A stretch of DNA of 64,000 bases from Heligmosomoides polygyrus polygyrus (Eukaryota; Nematoda; Chromadorea; Rhabditida; Heligmosomidae), in assembly GCA_947396885.1 (NCBI GenBank), contig OX377202.1, forward strand, positions 58,306,034-58,370,033, in the 5' to 3' direction. Made by a program: the position numbers and the translations under genes. The notes beneath the pieces were generated by a model. That model saw nothing but the letters and a program-made list of their open reading frames with translations. It made no database searches and was not told where the DNA came from. Shown here piece by piece: positions 40,945 through 52,178 of the stretch (position 1 is its first letter; the number at the start of each line of letters is the position of its first letter).

Positions 40945-43370
40945 TTCTTCTTCCCTTCAGCGTTTGTCCCGTCTCGTAGCGGGGTCCGCTATTCTGGTGT
41001 CATGACGCCACCTTTCCCGCGCTAGATCAGGGTGGACACCAGCAACCTTCAGGTCCACATGTAACGTATCAGAACAGCGCTGCTTCGGACGCCCTCTAGG
41101 CCGTTTTCCTACCACCTCGAAATTAAGGCTATCGGCGTGACACCGAACTTCTGCCGAATAACATCGTTTCGGATGCGTACATGCGCGTGACTCCAGCCGT
41201 CCATCGCAGCATCTTCGTCTCTATGACGCTGAAGCGCGTTTCAACTTCCTTGGTCGCAAGCCAACGCTCAGCGCCGTGCATGGCTACTGGCCGGACGACT
41301 GCTCTGTAGATCTTCGACTTCAAGCGATCCGGTATCTTCCTATCGCAGAGCACGCCAGTCAGTGAACGAACGCCACTTGGACCGAGCGGCGCTCACGCGT
41401 GAATTCACTTCGACCATCAGTTCACCGTCAGATGCTATTGCTGATCCCAGGTACTTAAATTCCGAAGTGCGTAGGAGCTCAATGTCATTAACACTCATGG
41501 AGCTGAACTCGATAGCCTTCGTAGTTAGGTACTCAGTCTTCTTCACGTTCACTTTGGTTCTGAACCGCTCCAAGCGATCACACTGAGCTTGCACCTCTCG
41601 CTCGAGTTCACCTTTATTTTCGCAAGCGAGTATTACGTCATGAGCATAAAGCAACGTCCAAGGAACGGCTTTCAGAAGTGTACCCGCACTGAGATGGAGA
41701 ACTCCATCGAGGTTTTAGCTGCTGCTTGAACTCTGCGCTTTGGACAAGAGTAGAGAATTCGCACCCACTCTATGAGCTCTTCAGGAACTCCATGATGCCA
41801 CAGGGCGTCCATATCACCTCAGCAGTACGCGGTCAAAGATCTTTTCCAAGTCAGGAATGCGATATGCACAGGCTTTTGTTTCTCGAGATGCTTCTCTAAC
41901 AGGAGGAGGCGACGTGAATGGCATCGATGGGGCCACAGTCAGCTACGAAGTCACATGATTGCTGGAAAGCTGGACGATGTCACGAATTCGTCTGTCGACA
42001 ATTCGCTCGAAGATCTTCATGCTGTGCAAGAGCAAGCGAATCGGCCGGTAATTGGAGCAGTCAGCAGGACTGCCCTTCTTCTTCCAAATCGGAATCGTCG
42101 TACTTTGGCGCCAACACTCCAGCACTTTCTTCTCCGCCACAACCTGATTAAAGAACTTCACCATTCACTCAGTAGAGTGCCAAAACTTTGACTTCCATAA
42201 ATCAGCCGCCACGTCGTCGGGCACAGTTGCCTTGCCTGGCCTCATCTTCTTCAAAGCAGCTTCAATCTTTCTTCGCTTCTTGATACTTCTGCCAGTTATC
42301 GGCTGTCTTTTCGCCGAGAAACACATGATAGAGCGACTTCTTCTCTCACACTTTTGCTTTCACGTCGTCTGTCTAAGGCCGCGCCTGCTTGTCGACCTCA
42401 CGCCTTCCAGGCTTCGTAATGCGAAGTTCCGACTGTGCAGCTTGACGAATCGCGTCGGTAGCCTTCTTCCAAGTTTCATCGACAGTCGTAACTGTTGGTA
42501 ACCGCACGCGAGAAATGACAGCTGCTTCCTTCTCTTTCATTCGCCACGACTTGATTCTTGATACACTGCATCGTTCGACCTGCTTCAGCCTCGTAGGGGC
42601 GATCTTCAAAGTGCCGATCAGCGGTTGATGTTGTGGGGAGACCGTCTCATACGGCACGACCTTCGAGCATGAGATGAGACTTTGGTCACGATCTTTCACG
42701 AGGACAAAGTCTATCTGCGTCTTGGTGTTCCCACTGTAAAACGAAATGAGGTGGGGGTCGCGTTTACGAAACATGTTCACTATGGCTATGCTATTCCGCA
42801 TACTCAAGGATACGCTCGCCATCTGCGTTACTCGACCCATAGTCGAATTACGAAAGACGGGTACCATGCCAGCTGTACCCGTCTTTCGTAGCACCTACGT
42901 GCCCACTAAGGTCACCAGCGGCTACGATGACATCCTTCGACGGTACCTCTGCTGTCTTCTCATCAAGCAGGCTCCAAAACTCATCCTTGGCTTGATCGGA
43001 GCAGCCAGTCTGCGGAGCATACGCAGAGAATATGTATGTGATAGAGTCGCTCCTTAGCGGTGACAACGATCTTCATCAATCAATGGTCAAAGCGCTCAAC
43101 ATTTACAATCGAGTCACAAAATCGTTCGGAGACGATTACTCCGACACCACTGGTGGTCCTGGGACTTCCACATAGACCACAACGGCACACAATGGCCTTG
43201 AAGCCACGTCCTATATCCCTTGACTTGCGACAGGACCACCTCGTCTCCTGCACCCCACAGAAATCAACTCTTCTATGCTCCAATGCTTCAACCAACTTGC
43301 GCGAGCATACTTTCCGCACTCGTCGGGCTTTGCGAGCGCGCGTCGGCTCCCGCGGACGCCGCAGCATTAT
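40945..43370 (-). pseudogene. RTE-B2, endonuclease and reverse transcriptase
   Basis: The most complete RTE-B copy, on the minus strand. Endonuclease start: LVEALEHRRVDFCGVQETRW (about 43300), then VIVAAGDLSGHVGATKDGYS, IDFVLVKDRD near 42700 and RVRLPTVTTVDETWKK near 42500. The reverse transcriptase begins about 42240; motif C is LLYAHDVILACEN, where His (codon 41640-41642) replaces the first Asp of YADD. The C-terminal VRPVAMHGAERW and RKIPDRLKSKIYRAV follow. It ends at about 40945 in a GAAGAAGAAGAAC-type tail. Several frameshifts break the ORF. Confidence 0.85.
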
Positions 43371-43583
43371 CTTGATATACGTAAACTGTCATACACTATG
43401 TGATGTGATATGGGTGTTCGTAAGCCGGCCTGTCACAAGGCCTGTCGCCTGCACTCGAGTGTCCGTGTTCGGCTTAGCTCGCAGAGCGAACTCCAGTGCA
43501 CCACGTGGGGGAACGGACATCGCCAAATTCAAATCCATGAAGGCTGTCTTGGAATGAGGAACATATGCGTATAAATCGTAACT

Positions 43584-43882
43584 ATGTAGGCACGTGGTAG
43601 CTCAGTCGGATGGAGTGGGTGCCGGCTGTCGTGTGCACCAGATACCAGGTTCTTGGTTCGGATTTCCCGCCCATGCACACCTTCCATCCATCTTGTGTCC
43701 TTGAATTGTTACCAGACTTGTCTGGGAAGAATAAAACACTGACTTGTTCATCGGCTGACCACCGCAATTCATTGCATGAGGTAAATAAGCAATGAAATGC
43801 CCTCAACGACATCCCGTAGAAGTGGAATACGTGGCGTATCCCAAAAAGGATTGGATGACGCCGTCCCATATCCTTTATCATT
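43584..43882 (+). mobile_element. SINE Y2, tRNA-like head, 14-bp target duplication
   Basis: Flanked by TATAAATCGTAACT (43570-43583) and TATAAACCGTAACT (43883-43896), one mismatch. The head has GTGGTAGCTCAGTCGGATGG (canonical A box) and TTGGTTCGGATTTCCCGCCC (B box). The tail is TATCCTTTATCATT. It is in the same family as Y1, in opposite orientation to it. Confidence 0.82.
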
Positions 43883-43896
43883 TATAAACCGTAACT

Positions 43897-45534
43897 CAAG
43901 TGAGCATTCCAGAGTGCCATAAAGGAGACTATTTTCAGTTAATTTTTGGGTTTGCCGACCAGCATTGCAGATGCGCCAGGCATTCCACCCTTTTTGGCCT
44001 CCCGAAAGTCTCATCGTCTCTGTATCGCTGAATGTCACATTCAAAGTGATGCTGTTTGCACGAGTTACAGCTCTAAGTCCTCCTCATGCACCTTTCGACC
44101 AAACTATCCCAATATGATTCCTTATCGCTTCCATGACGCTGAAGTTGGTAGTTTAGACAAATGGCCACTACTAATATCGCTGGCTCTTTGCAAATCTGAC
44201 CGCTGATGTTTTTTAATTCGTGAAACCCACGCAAATTTTCGTATTGAGATGCTGGAATGTTGTTGTCGTAGCGTACGTCACAAGGCAAACAAGGAACGGC
44301 TTCTTGTTTTTGCGCAAAATGAGTTCGATGGTTACCTGATATTGCTTCTTCTGCTCCCAGCCAACCTCATGAGCTGCCTACGTTTCGGCAGCCGCATCTT
44401 CTTCAAAACACTGACTTTCGCCACGTTATCACTAACTGTGTTCTTTGTTATCAAAACTGAACAACGCTCACGTTGTCTCGCTCGGCGTGACCCCTCTTGT
44501 ATATTTTGGTTGATAGAGGTAGGAAGGATATTCCAGTATCATTCGCCAAGCACCAAAGAAAGGCTAGCGATTGATACAGACTTTCCTATCATTCGCTCTG
44601 CATAAATAGCAGGGCAGCGAATGATAGTCAGCAGAGCCAAAGCTCTAACTCAGGTGTATGTTTCACATATCTATCGCCTCAATAAATATTGAAAGGAAAT
44701 GGAGTACATCACCAGGGCGATAACCAAGCCCAGCGAGCTGAACCCCACCACAGGTCCATTTTTTGGAGCGCAGCATCTATTCGTTCTCCTGATTTCCTTC
44801 GAAGGGTTCCGCGACCTTTATGCTCTTGAGCGTTCTGGGTTGGCCCGTCCATTTGTGTTAAGGATTCAATAGTTTTCAACCCTATCTAGAAAATGGCAAG
44901 GTGGCGTCTACGCCCGTGAACGATGTAGTGCTTTCGCCAGAAAACGTTGATAAAGCTGCCAGTAAACATGGCAAATGGACGTCCTTCACACTACCTACGC
45001 GCCAAGCTTTTCTGGGCTAAGTTCCGTCTGTGTCTCCCCACACGGTCAATGAAAAATAAATGGAGCCGCTAGTTTAGAGCTCCTATCTGCACAATCAGGT
45101 CTGCGTGACTCACGAGCTCATTCCACTTCCTTCTTAGTCGATGTTGCGCCTCCCAGTATTTGCTTAGCATTACACTCATTCTGGACCAACTCGTCATACC
45201 TGGTTTGGAGGATTGCTCCGTGCTTTGTTCCTGAGTAAAGTTTTTACCAACCAAGGGTTGAAGTGGGGAGTTTGAAGATGGTCAGCACCCAAATCACTAG
45301 CGAAACAACCATTAGAAATCCAACATTCGAAAAGCTGTAGTGCCTTCCGAAGCAACAGGTTCCGCAGGGGAATCTTCCTGCGTTGAGGAATAGGGAGAAG
45401 TATGCTTTAACCTACACACATTCACCCATCGCGCGGGCACATGCGCCATGTCGCTACCCACATTGGCCTTCCTTGATGAAATTTTCGTTCCTCGTGACGA
45501 AACAGAAGTGTCCTTAACCATTTTGAACACCTGT
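43897..45534. other. No recognised gene; one small inverted repeat
   Basis: CTATCATTCGC and GCGAATGATAG pair at about 44587-44628 around a short loop. A minus-strand frame at 44073-44288 and another at 45312-45530 look protein-like in composition but match nothing I know. Confidence 0.35.
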
Positions 45535-45732
45535 GGCCGTATTCATGAACGCTCGCGGAAACGTTAACGACTTCTCAGGGGAAGCGACCGGGTTGGGAGC
45601 TGGAAACAGCGATACATGAAACGAATTACATAAGCATGAAAGCCAACTGTGTTCCGGGAAGCGGAGAAAGTGTTGGGGTGAGCGGAAAGATCTCGCTTAT
45701 CGTCTCGCCTCCGCCGCTTCGTGAATACGGCT
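45535..45732. mobile_element. 200-bp MITE with GCCGTATTCATGAA termini
   Basis: The left end GCCGTATTCATGAACGCTCG and the reverse complement of the right end, AGCCGTATTCACGAAGCGGC, are inverted repeats. The interior is non-coding. Target duplication not clear. Confidence 0.6.
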
Positions 45733-47257
45733 ACTGATGTGTTGCCTTCTCGTGAAGAGATAAAAAGGAATCGTGCACAGAGCCGTTGCTCCTTTTGCAA
45801 GAATAGTTGATGCCCCTGTTTACCTCGCTTTTAAGACGTTTGGGAGGTTCTAAAATTGCTTGATTCCAAGCTGAAATGCTTTCTATCAAAAAGAAGTGGT
45901 GGTGCAAAAAATTTCCTAATGGGTGATTATCACAAGAACTGAGGGCGGGAGAATGCGTAGCATGAGGCAGCCAAATGATGCCAAGCTACTCCACTTCGCT
46001 CCTAGTCTGCTTCGCATTATGGGGTCGAGCGTTGCCCATGACGATTAGGAACTTTAATAATAATAAATTAATTACCAGCGACAGGAACAAAAGAGTAGCA
46101 ATATGAAGTTGAAAATAAATGGCTGATAATTTAACACAAGAACAACACAAGAACAGCGCTCCATAAAGAGATGAGCAAAATAAGCTAGAACAAGTGAGCA
46201 TCAGGGGACTGCTAGTGAATAGAACACTCTTTTAGGATGGAGCACCTTAGATTGAGCTTCGCTCGCTCACGCAAGCGTATGGGTGATGAAGCGCAGTGGG
46301 ACTGAACTTGTCGCCATACAGCTGCGAAACGGGACTCGAGCCACCACCTCCCGCAGTTGTTCACAGAAGAACGTGAACGTCACAGTAGGGCACTTAATTG
46401 GAGCCAAATTGTTAGAAGAATAACAGCTGGTGAGAGTGCCAGCTACTCGGACCAACCTCGTTCTACATTTCATTTCATTTCCCGCATTTCATGTACTTTT
46501 TACGCTGTATAAGAGGAGTGCAAAAAAGAAACACAACTGCTCTGAGAGCTGGGAGGGACAACCGCTGGACGATCCGCCCCTTTTTTTTGCAAAAAATCGC
46601 GGGGGACGAACCGCCGGGCGACACCAGATTATCGGCAGGAGACCAGACTCTTGCTCAAGAACTGCGGTCCTGTCTCGCGTGTCCGGACGACATATCGAAA
46701 GCGTTTCGCGACTACCGCTGCACAATCCGCCCCTTGTGGAGTCATCGATGATCGGAGGGACGACCGCCGGACACATGGCGTCACAATGTACATAATCTAA
46801 GAGAAACCAAAGAACACATGCGACACCTTGCGTATAGCGACCGACGTCAGGTGGGAGGGTAGATTATTTAAATTTCTGCACTTGCCCAAGCACTTTACTC
46901 AACGCCCATCAGATGTTAGTTTCGCGAATGGTAAGGTTATGGTTGAATGGTAATCGATAAGTATGAATCCGGAATTAGATCATCACATAGCAGACTTCGC
47001 TCTTTTTATCGTCTTTTCTCTGTATGCTTTCATCGCGTAGGTCGTAGAAGAAAAGAGAGCAACTCCTGCTGGGTTTCCTTAACACTAGTTTCTCTTTACC
47101 TAACACTAGTTTTTCTTTACTCTAGTTTCGTCATTATTCGTTTTCTTTTTGTTTTATGGTTTTTATTTATATTTCTCATGCAGAATCGCATATCCTCTCC
47201 ATTGTGAACACCGTTTTCCGAAAACGCGACTCCAACCTCATACTATAGTGTGAGTTC
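45733..47257. other. No gene seen
   Basis: Around 46545-46790 a GC-rich patch has GGGACAACCGCTGGACGAT and GACGACCGCCGGACACATGG. Similar words (GGGACAACCGCTGGA) recur at 48450, so this may be one more small repeat family. Confidence 0.35.
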
Positions 47258-48135
47258 CATGTTTCAGATAGACTTTGTCCTTGTGAAGGATCGCGACCGA
47301 TGTATTGTCATGGACCCTAAGATCCTGCCGTATGAGACGGTCGCCCCACAGCATCGACCGCTGATCTGCGCTTTGAAGATCACCTTTCCTAGGCTAAACG
47401 GAAGAGAAGGAAGAAGCTGTGATTTCTAGCGTGCGGTTACCGACAGTCACGACTGTCGATGAAACTTGGTAACGAGCAACCGACGCGATACCCCAAGCTG
47501 CAAGATTGGAAGTCGGCACTACGAAGTCTAGGGGACGCAGGGTCGACAAACAGGCACGGCATTGGACGGAGAATGTGAAGGCAAAGGTTCGAGAGAAGAA
47601 GTCGCTTTATCATGCGTTTCTCGACGGCAAAACAGCCAATAACTGGCAGAAGTATCTAGAGGCGAAGAAGGCTGCAAAGAAAGCCACTCATTACAACGAT
47701 GTCTACGGAAAGATCGAGTCGCACGATGCTGAGAGGCACTTATACCGACTTGCTAATACCCGCCATCGCCAAACCAAGGATATTGAAAAGTTCTTCGGCA
47801 TCAATGGCGAGGACTGCCATCTTCTGACAGATCGCAAAAAGGCGTTGATGCGATGGCGTGATTACTTTGAGGAACTTTCTACCATGGAATTTCCTTATCC
47901 GTCATCCCTTCTGCCGCTTCTGTTCACGGTCTCGTTCACAAGATCACCGTAGATGAAGCAGAAGTAGCCCTAAAGAAGATGAAGCCCGACAGCCGCTTTA
48001 CGGAAATTGAAGCTCTGGGCAAAGGAGAAGAAAGTACCGGAGTATTGGCACAACAGAACGACGATTCCAATTAGGAAGAAGAAGGGTAGTCGTGTAGACT
48101 GCTTTATTTGTCGTCCAATTCGCTCGCTCGCTTGC
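47258..48135 (+). pseudogene. RTE-B3, middle fragment
   Basis: Starts in the endonuclease at IDFVLVKDRDR, passes RLPTVTTVDETW near 47445, then has an open frame 47506-47952 with VREKKSLYHAFLDGKT, DAERHLYRLANTRHRQ and EKFFGINGEDCHLLTDRKKA. These are the linker blocks of RTE-B1 (9080-9330). It ends before motif A in an AATA repeat (48136-48160). Both ends are truncated. Confidence 0.82.
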
Positions 48136-48647
48136 ATAATAAATAAATAAATAAGGATATAATATAATAGTGAAATTAATGAAGGGCGCTGTCAAATAAT
48201 AGGTCGTAATAATAAATGGCGAAAAAATAATCCAATAGAATGAATAAGATTAGCTAATAATTAGTAGGTATGGATAACAATATATAATAACAAGCAGCTA
48301 AGAGTATCAACAAATAATAATAACATGCGGTAATACATAAATACCACATCCAGTATAGTGGAGGACAACCCCAGAAGGTGCGGTGGTCTTGATCAGCACG
48401 TCGGCTCCATTTTAGATCCGAGCTGACGTTCTGGTAAAGTGTGAGGGACAACCGCTGGAGTAGTGGAGGTCTTCGCCAAAACACCGGCTCCTCTTTACTC
48501 TTTGTACTGCCGACGTCCTCAGGATGACAGCAGGACAAGCGCTATACAAGAGGAAGTCTTCGCGAGGATGTTGCGCCGACGACCCCAAGTGTCCTGTGCT
48601 CGTCCCCCCGTTTTCGGGACGTCGTCCGGTGTTGCGAGGGTTCACCT
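48136..48647. other. AATA simple repeat, then non-coding GC-rich sequence
   Basis: ATAAATAAATAAATAA near 48138, then AT-rich DNA. From 48360 a GC-rich part contains GGGACAACCGCTGGAGTAG, resembling 46555. Confidence 0.4.
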
Positions 48648-48712
48648 GTGCTCGTGCTGGGGTCGGTCGGCAAAACTCTCAGAGTTTTGCCGACCGACCC
48701 CAGCACGAGCAC
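48648..48712. repeat. Perfect 65-bp palindrome
   Basis: A 32-bp arm beginning GTGCTCGTGCTGGGGTCGGT is followed by a single C and then its exact reverse complement. There is no mismatch. GC-rich; would form a very stable cruciform or hairpin. Confidence 0.92.
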
Positions 48713-49139
48713 ACTGCAACACAATCATAAAACAAAAATACAACAGACTGATTAGCAAAAGACATGAAGTCTGCTTGTAAGACGAAAGAAGTTTGGTTCA
48801 AGCAATGCGTTTGAAATAGGTTGAAGGCGTGAAGTGTGCTACTTCTCTTGGGAAATGTAATAAAGAGACAGCTTTGCGGGCTCAGACTCTGTCACGAAAC
48901 CAGAAGTGTCACACTTAAGGAGGGAGCCCTCAGCACGATGACACGGATGACTGGTACTGCTGAGCAGCAGGTTGCCTCCGAAACCTGCTCTGTCTTTCCT
49001 GCTGAATGGAGCCATTGTAGCAGTGCTGGGCTATTCGATCAACTTCGATGGAGCTTTCGCCACCTTCGTTTGATAGCCTTGATATCTTTTAAAAGCGTAT
49101 TCCGTATTTGGCTTCGATCTTTAGGCGAACTATCGAGCT
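48713..49139. other. No gene seen
   Basis: Unrecognised spacer between the palindrome and RTE-A6. Confidence 0.4.
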
Positions 49140-50742
49140 TAGAATTAGCAAGTGGAGCTGCGCAAAGAGGTCGAAGCCGTATATGCGGAGTTGGAGAAGT
49201 TCTATAAGGAAGATCACGCCGCGAGATCGGATCTCGAAGGTCACAGTAAGAACTTCGTATCGGAACCCACGGCTTGAAGTGAAACGAACAAGGGGAGATA
49301 CTGTCTAAGATCATCATGTCGACCAAGACCATCAATTGTCGCAAAGTTCTTGCGACATCGGATCACCTCCTCCTTCATGCAAGTCTCCGCTTTTCGCGTT
49401 AAGGAGAGAAGGCCGTGAAATATAGCGACAGCATTTCAAAGAGCTACAGGTGTAGCAGTCCCACTTGATGGAACGACCATCAACTGGAACTTTTACACCT
49501 CTATCGCCGGCATTTAGGAATACCATCTGAAAACAATATACCGTCATTGACAACATTGACGAGGAATTCGACCGGTTCATGCACCATCTTCGAGACAGTT
49601 CTAAGGGGGCCGACAGTTTGAGGACCACCAAAAGGCATCGGTCTCTGGAAACTCTCGAGCTGATACGCCAGCATGGAGCAGCACGAGCATCGGACAACTA
49701 TCAACTAACGTCCGAGCTTGCGAAGCTATGCAGAGCGGCGATAAAGGGGGATCTTAAGGAGAGAAGAGCGGAAGTGCTGGCCAGCTAGGCAGGGTTAAGC
49801 GTTCGCAAAGCACAGCGTAGCTCCTCCAACTTCAATACAAAGATGACCGCTCTCCGTCGTCCTGACGGAACTATCACCCCTTCCAGAAGAATAATGGAGA
49901 AGGTCATCCATGACTCCTACTCAGCCATGCCTTGTTAGCCACGACCACCTGCCGCATGCCATCTTCTGCAGCATGGATGTGTCGCCCCCTGTCTTCCCTT
50001 CCAAGATCCAACACGCCATCTCGTCGGTGAAGAAATGTACAGCACCCGGTCCCGACAGGATCAGACCCGAACAGCTGAAGAGCCTCTGCCAACGCTCATC
50101 TACTCTGACGCGGCTTCACCTATTACTTGTAGGAATGCACGGTCCCATTTAAATGGGAGACCAACAGTACCGTCTTGCTGTAGAGGACGTGCTCGACACT
50201 GACAACTATCGCCCGATTCGCATGGTGTCCGTAGTCTACAAGCTGCTCACCCTAGTCATCCTGAGAAGGATCAGTAGAACGCTTGACCGCCGGACGAAGG
50301 ACAGCCACGCGAGTAATCACGACTTCGGAGACAATTCTGAACGATCAACCACACATACACACCACTACGATGCTCATCAAAGCATCGCGAGAGTACAAGT
50401 TTCCGTTCTGCCTTACGTTCACCGACCTGGAGAAAGCATTCGACTCTGTCGATACTGAAGTTGTCGTCGAATCCCTGCGTAAGCAAGGAGTTGCTCCTCA
50501 TTGTCAATGCAACAGAGCAGTTCGACGCTGATAGTGAATGTAAAGAGAACATCAGGATGCTCGCCAACGCGTTGGTCGGACTTCTTTGTGAGAGGCCTGA
50601 GCGAACAATATGACGCTCTTCGTGTTTCTCGAGCGAGGAGTATCCATTGGAGTGGAATGCTACGCGACAGGGACGAATGGAGACGTTGCTGGCGCCCGCT
50701 CGAGCAAGTCGATGATCAATGGGACGACAGGTGATACAGGTG
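49140..50742 (+). pseudogene. RTE-A6, decayed copy with internal deletion
   Basis: Scattered frames match RTE-A: ELEKFYKEDHA near 49190, RFMHHLRDSSKGADSLRTTK near 49570, IRQHGAARASDNYQLTSELA near 49660, KASREYKFPFCLTFTDLEKA (motif A) near 50380. Motifs B and C are deleted: the sequence jumps near 50520 to [20 protein letters not shown] at the C-terminus. It ends with [17 protein letters not shown] and the ACAGGTGAT tail. Confidence 0.8.
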
Positions 50743-51200
50743 ATACAGATGAATTGTGTGGCTAATACCACGGCATGAGTAAGGGGAGAAAATATTTTCG
50801 AACAAGCATGATGTTTTGAAAGTTGCGCAGTGAAGATTCGAACCAGCCAGGTTTGCTATCTGATGAGGCGATTTACTTTCTAACGCCTGGGGTACCAAGG
50901 AAGGACTGCTTTGCTTAGAAAGAACCTGCCTAAAACCGATGTGAGACATGCGACAGATGGATGTCTTCTGTCGATTGTGTCGCACGCACATCAAAGGCAA
51001 CAGCTACAAAAGCTTGATTTATATTTTATCCGATGTGCGTCAGATGTGACCCTTCAGTAAGCCGAGAGCTTGTCAACACGTCCACGTTCTCTGTGAACCA
51101 ATTAAATGTTTAGTCGCCTACTGTCACATGAGAGTGTGTGGTGGATGAAGGGCAAACATCAATCTCCTGTCCTCTCCTGGGAGGACAAAAATATAATGTC
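50743..51200. other. No gene seen
   Basis: A GATTCGAACCAGCC word at about 50836 resembles a B box on the minus strand, but no tRNA fold could be built around it. Confidence 0.4.
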
Positions 51201-51317
51201 ATTTCCGGAACGCGCTGCCGCAGGACAGCCCCACTCTTAGTTAACACCTCGTTGTTAGAATAGCAACGAGGTGGTAAATAGGAGTGAGACTGTGCGACGG
51301 TGGCGTGCTCCGGAAAT
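51201..51317. mobile_element. 117-bp hairpin MITE
   Basis: Near-perfect palindrome. The ends ATTTCCGGA and TCCGGAAAT pair, then CGCGCTGCCG with CGGTGGCGTG (imperfect), and CACCTCGTTG with CAACGAGGTG at the core around a short loop. Confidence 0.65.
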
Positions 51318-52178
51318 CTCCCACTTCGCCTCGAAATGCAACCGCTATACCCTCATGAACGCTTTCTTACTCTCCTTTTCCTTGCCTGCAGCAGAGTAGT
51401 TCACGAAAGGGGCTAAGATACGCAACGCATCCTGCTCTGAAGTCTTTCATTTCCAGCGAGGTATTATTGCATCCTAGATGGCTTGAATTTTCGTCTCCAA
51501 GTTAGCCCTCCTTGTGTGAGGTTGCCGCTAATTGAGTCACCTAGGACAATCAAACCAGCGTGAATTTATCGTCGCATTGAGGACCTTTGCGTGTGTCGAC
51601 TGACAGCGGCGCTAAACGGCTCTCTGAAGATAAGGAGCGTCTGGAAATATTAGGGTGGTGCTCACACCTGGGTCACCTGAACAAACGGGCTGCACATACA
51701 TAGAGGCATAAAGATGTTTGGAGAAGCGCTTTTTTAACGCACTGAGAGTGATCGGTGATCCTGAGCCGTCCAACCTCAAGTGAGAAGTAATCTACCGAAA
51801 TCGGCGTCTTTTCAAAGACGGAAATCGATTTCGTAATCAGCGTCCCAAATAACCCCCTAAATGATTTTGGACGAGAAAATTTGACCAGTTTCGAAAATAT
51901 CGATTTTCGATGACATGTAGAGGAGGACTTCCTCCTCTGGCTTTTCTTTTTGAGAACTCATCGTTGTAATATTAAAAGTGGGGGTTTTTTCTTTTAAAAT
52001 AAAAAACAAGAAATAAAAGGTGAACGTTGGTCACAAGGTTTCGGTTATTGCTTTCGTTGCTGGTAGGTTCGGTTGTTGAGATATGACGTCCTTGGTTCAT
52101 GATGATGGGGCACTTTTGTACCTAGCTCTAAAGGTCATTACTACTGTAGGATACAAGACGATCTATCCTTGCGGAAAA
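51318..52178. other. No gene seen
   Basis: Non-coding to my reading up to the start of Helitron-like copy C. Confidence 0.4.

Noticed and set aside
44073..44288. 71-codon minus-strand frame with exon-like composition
   Set aside because: No splice sites that I trust and no homology that I recognise.
50830..50860. B-box-like GATTCGAACC as part of a tRNA gene
   Set aside because: No acceptor stem or A box could be placed at the right distance.
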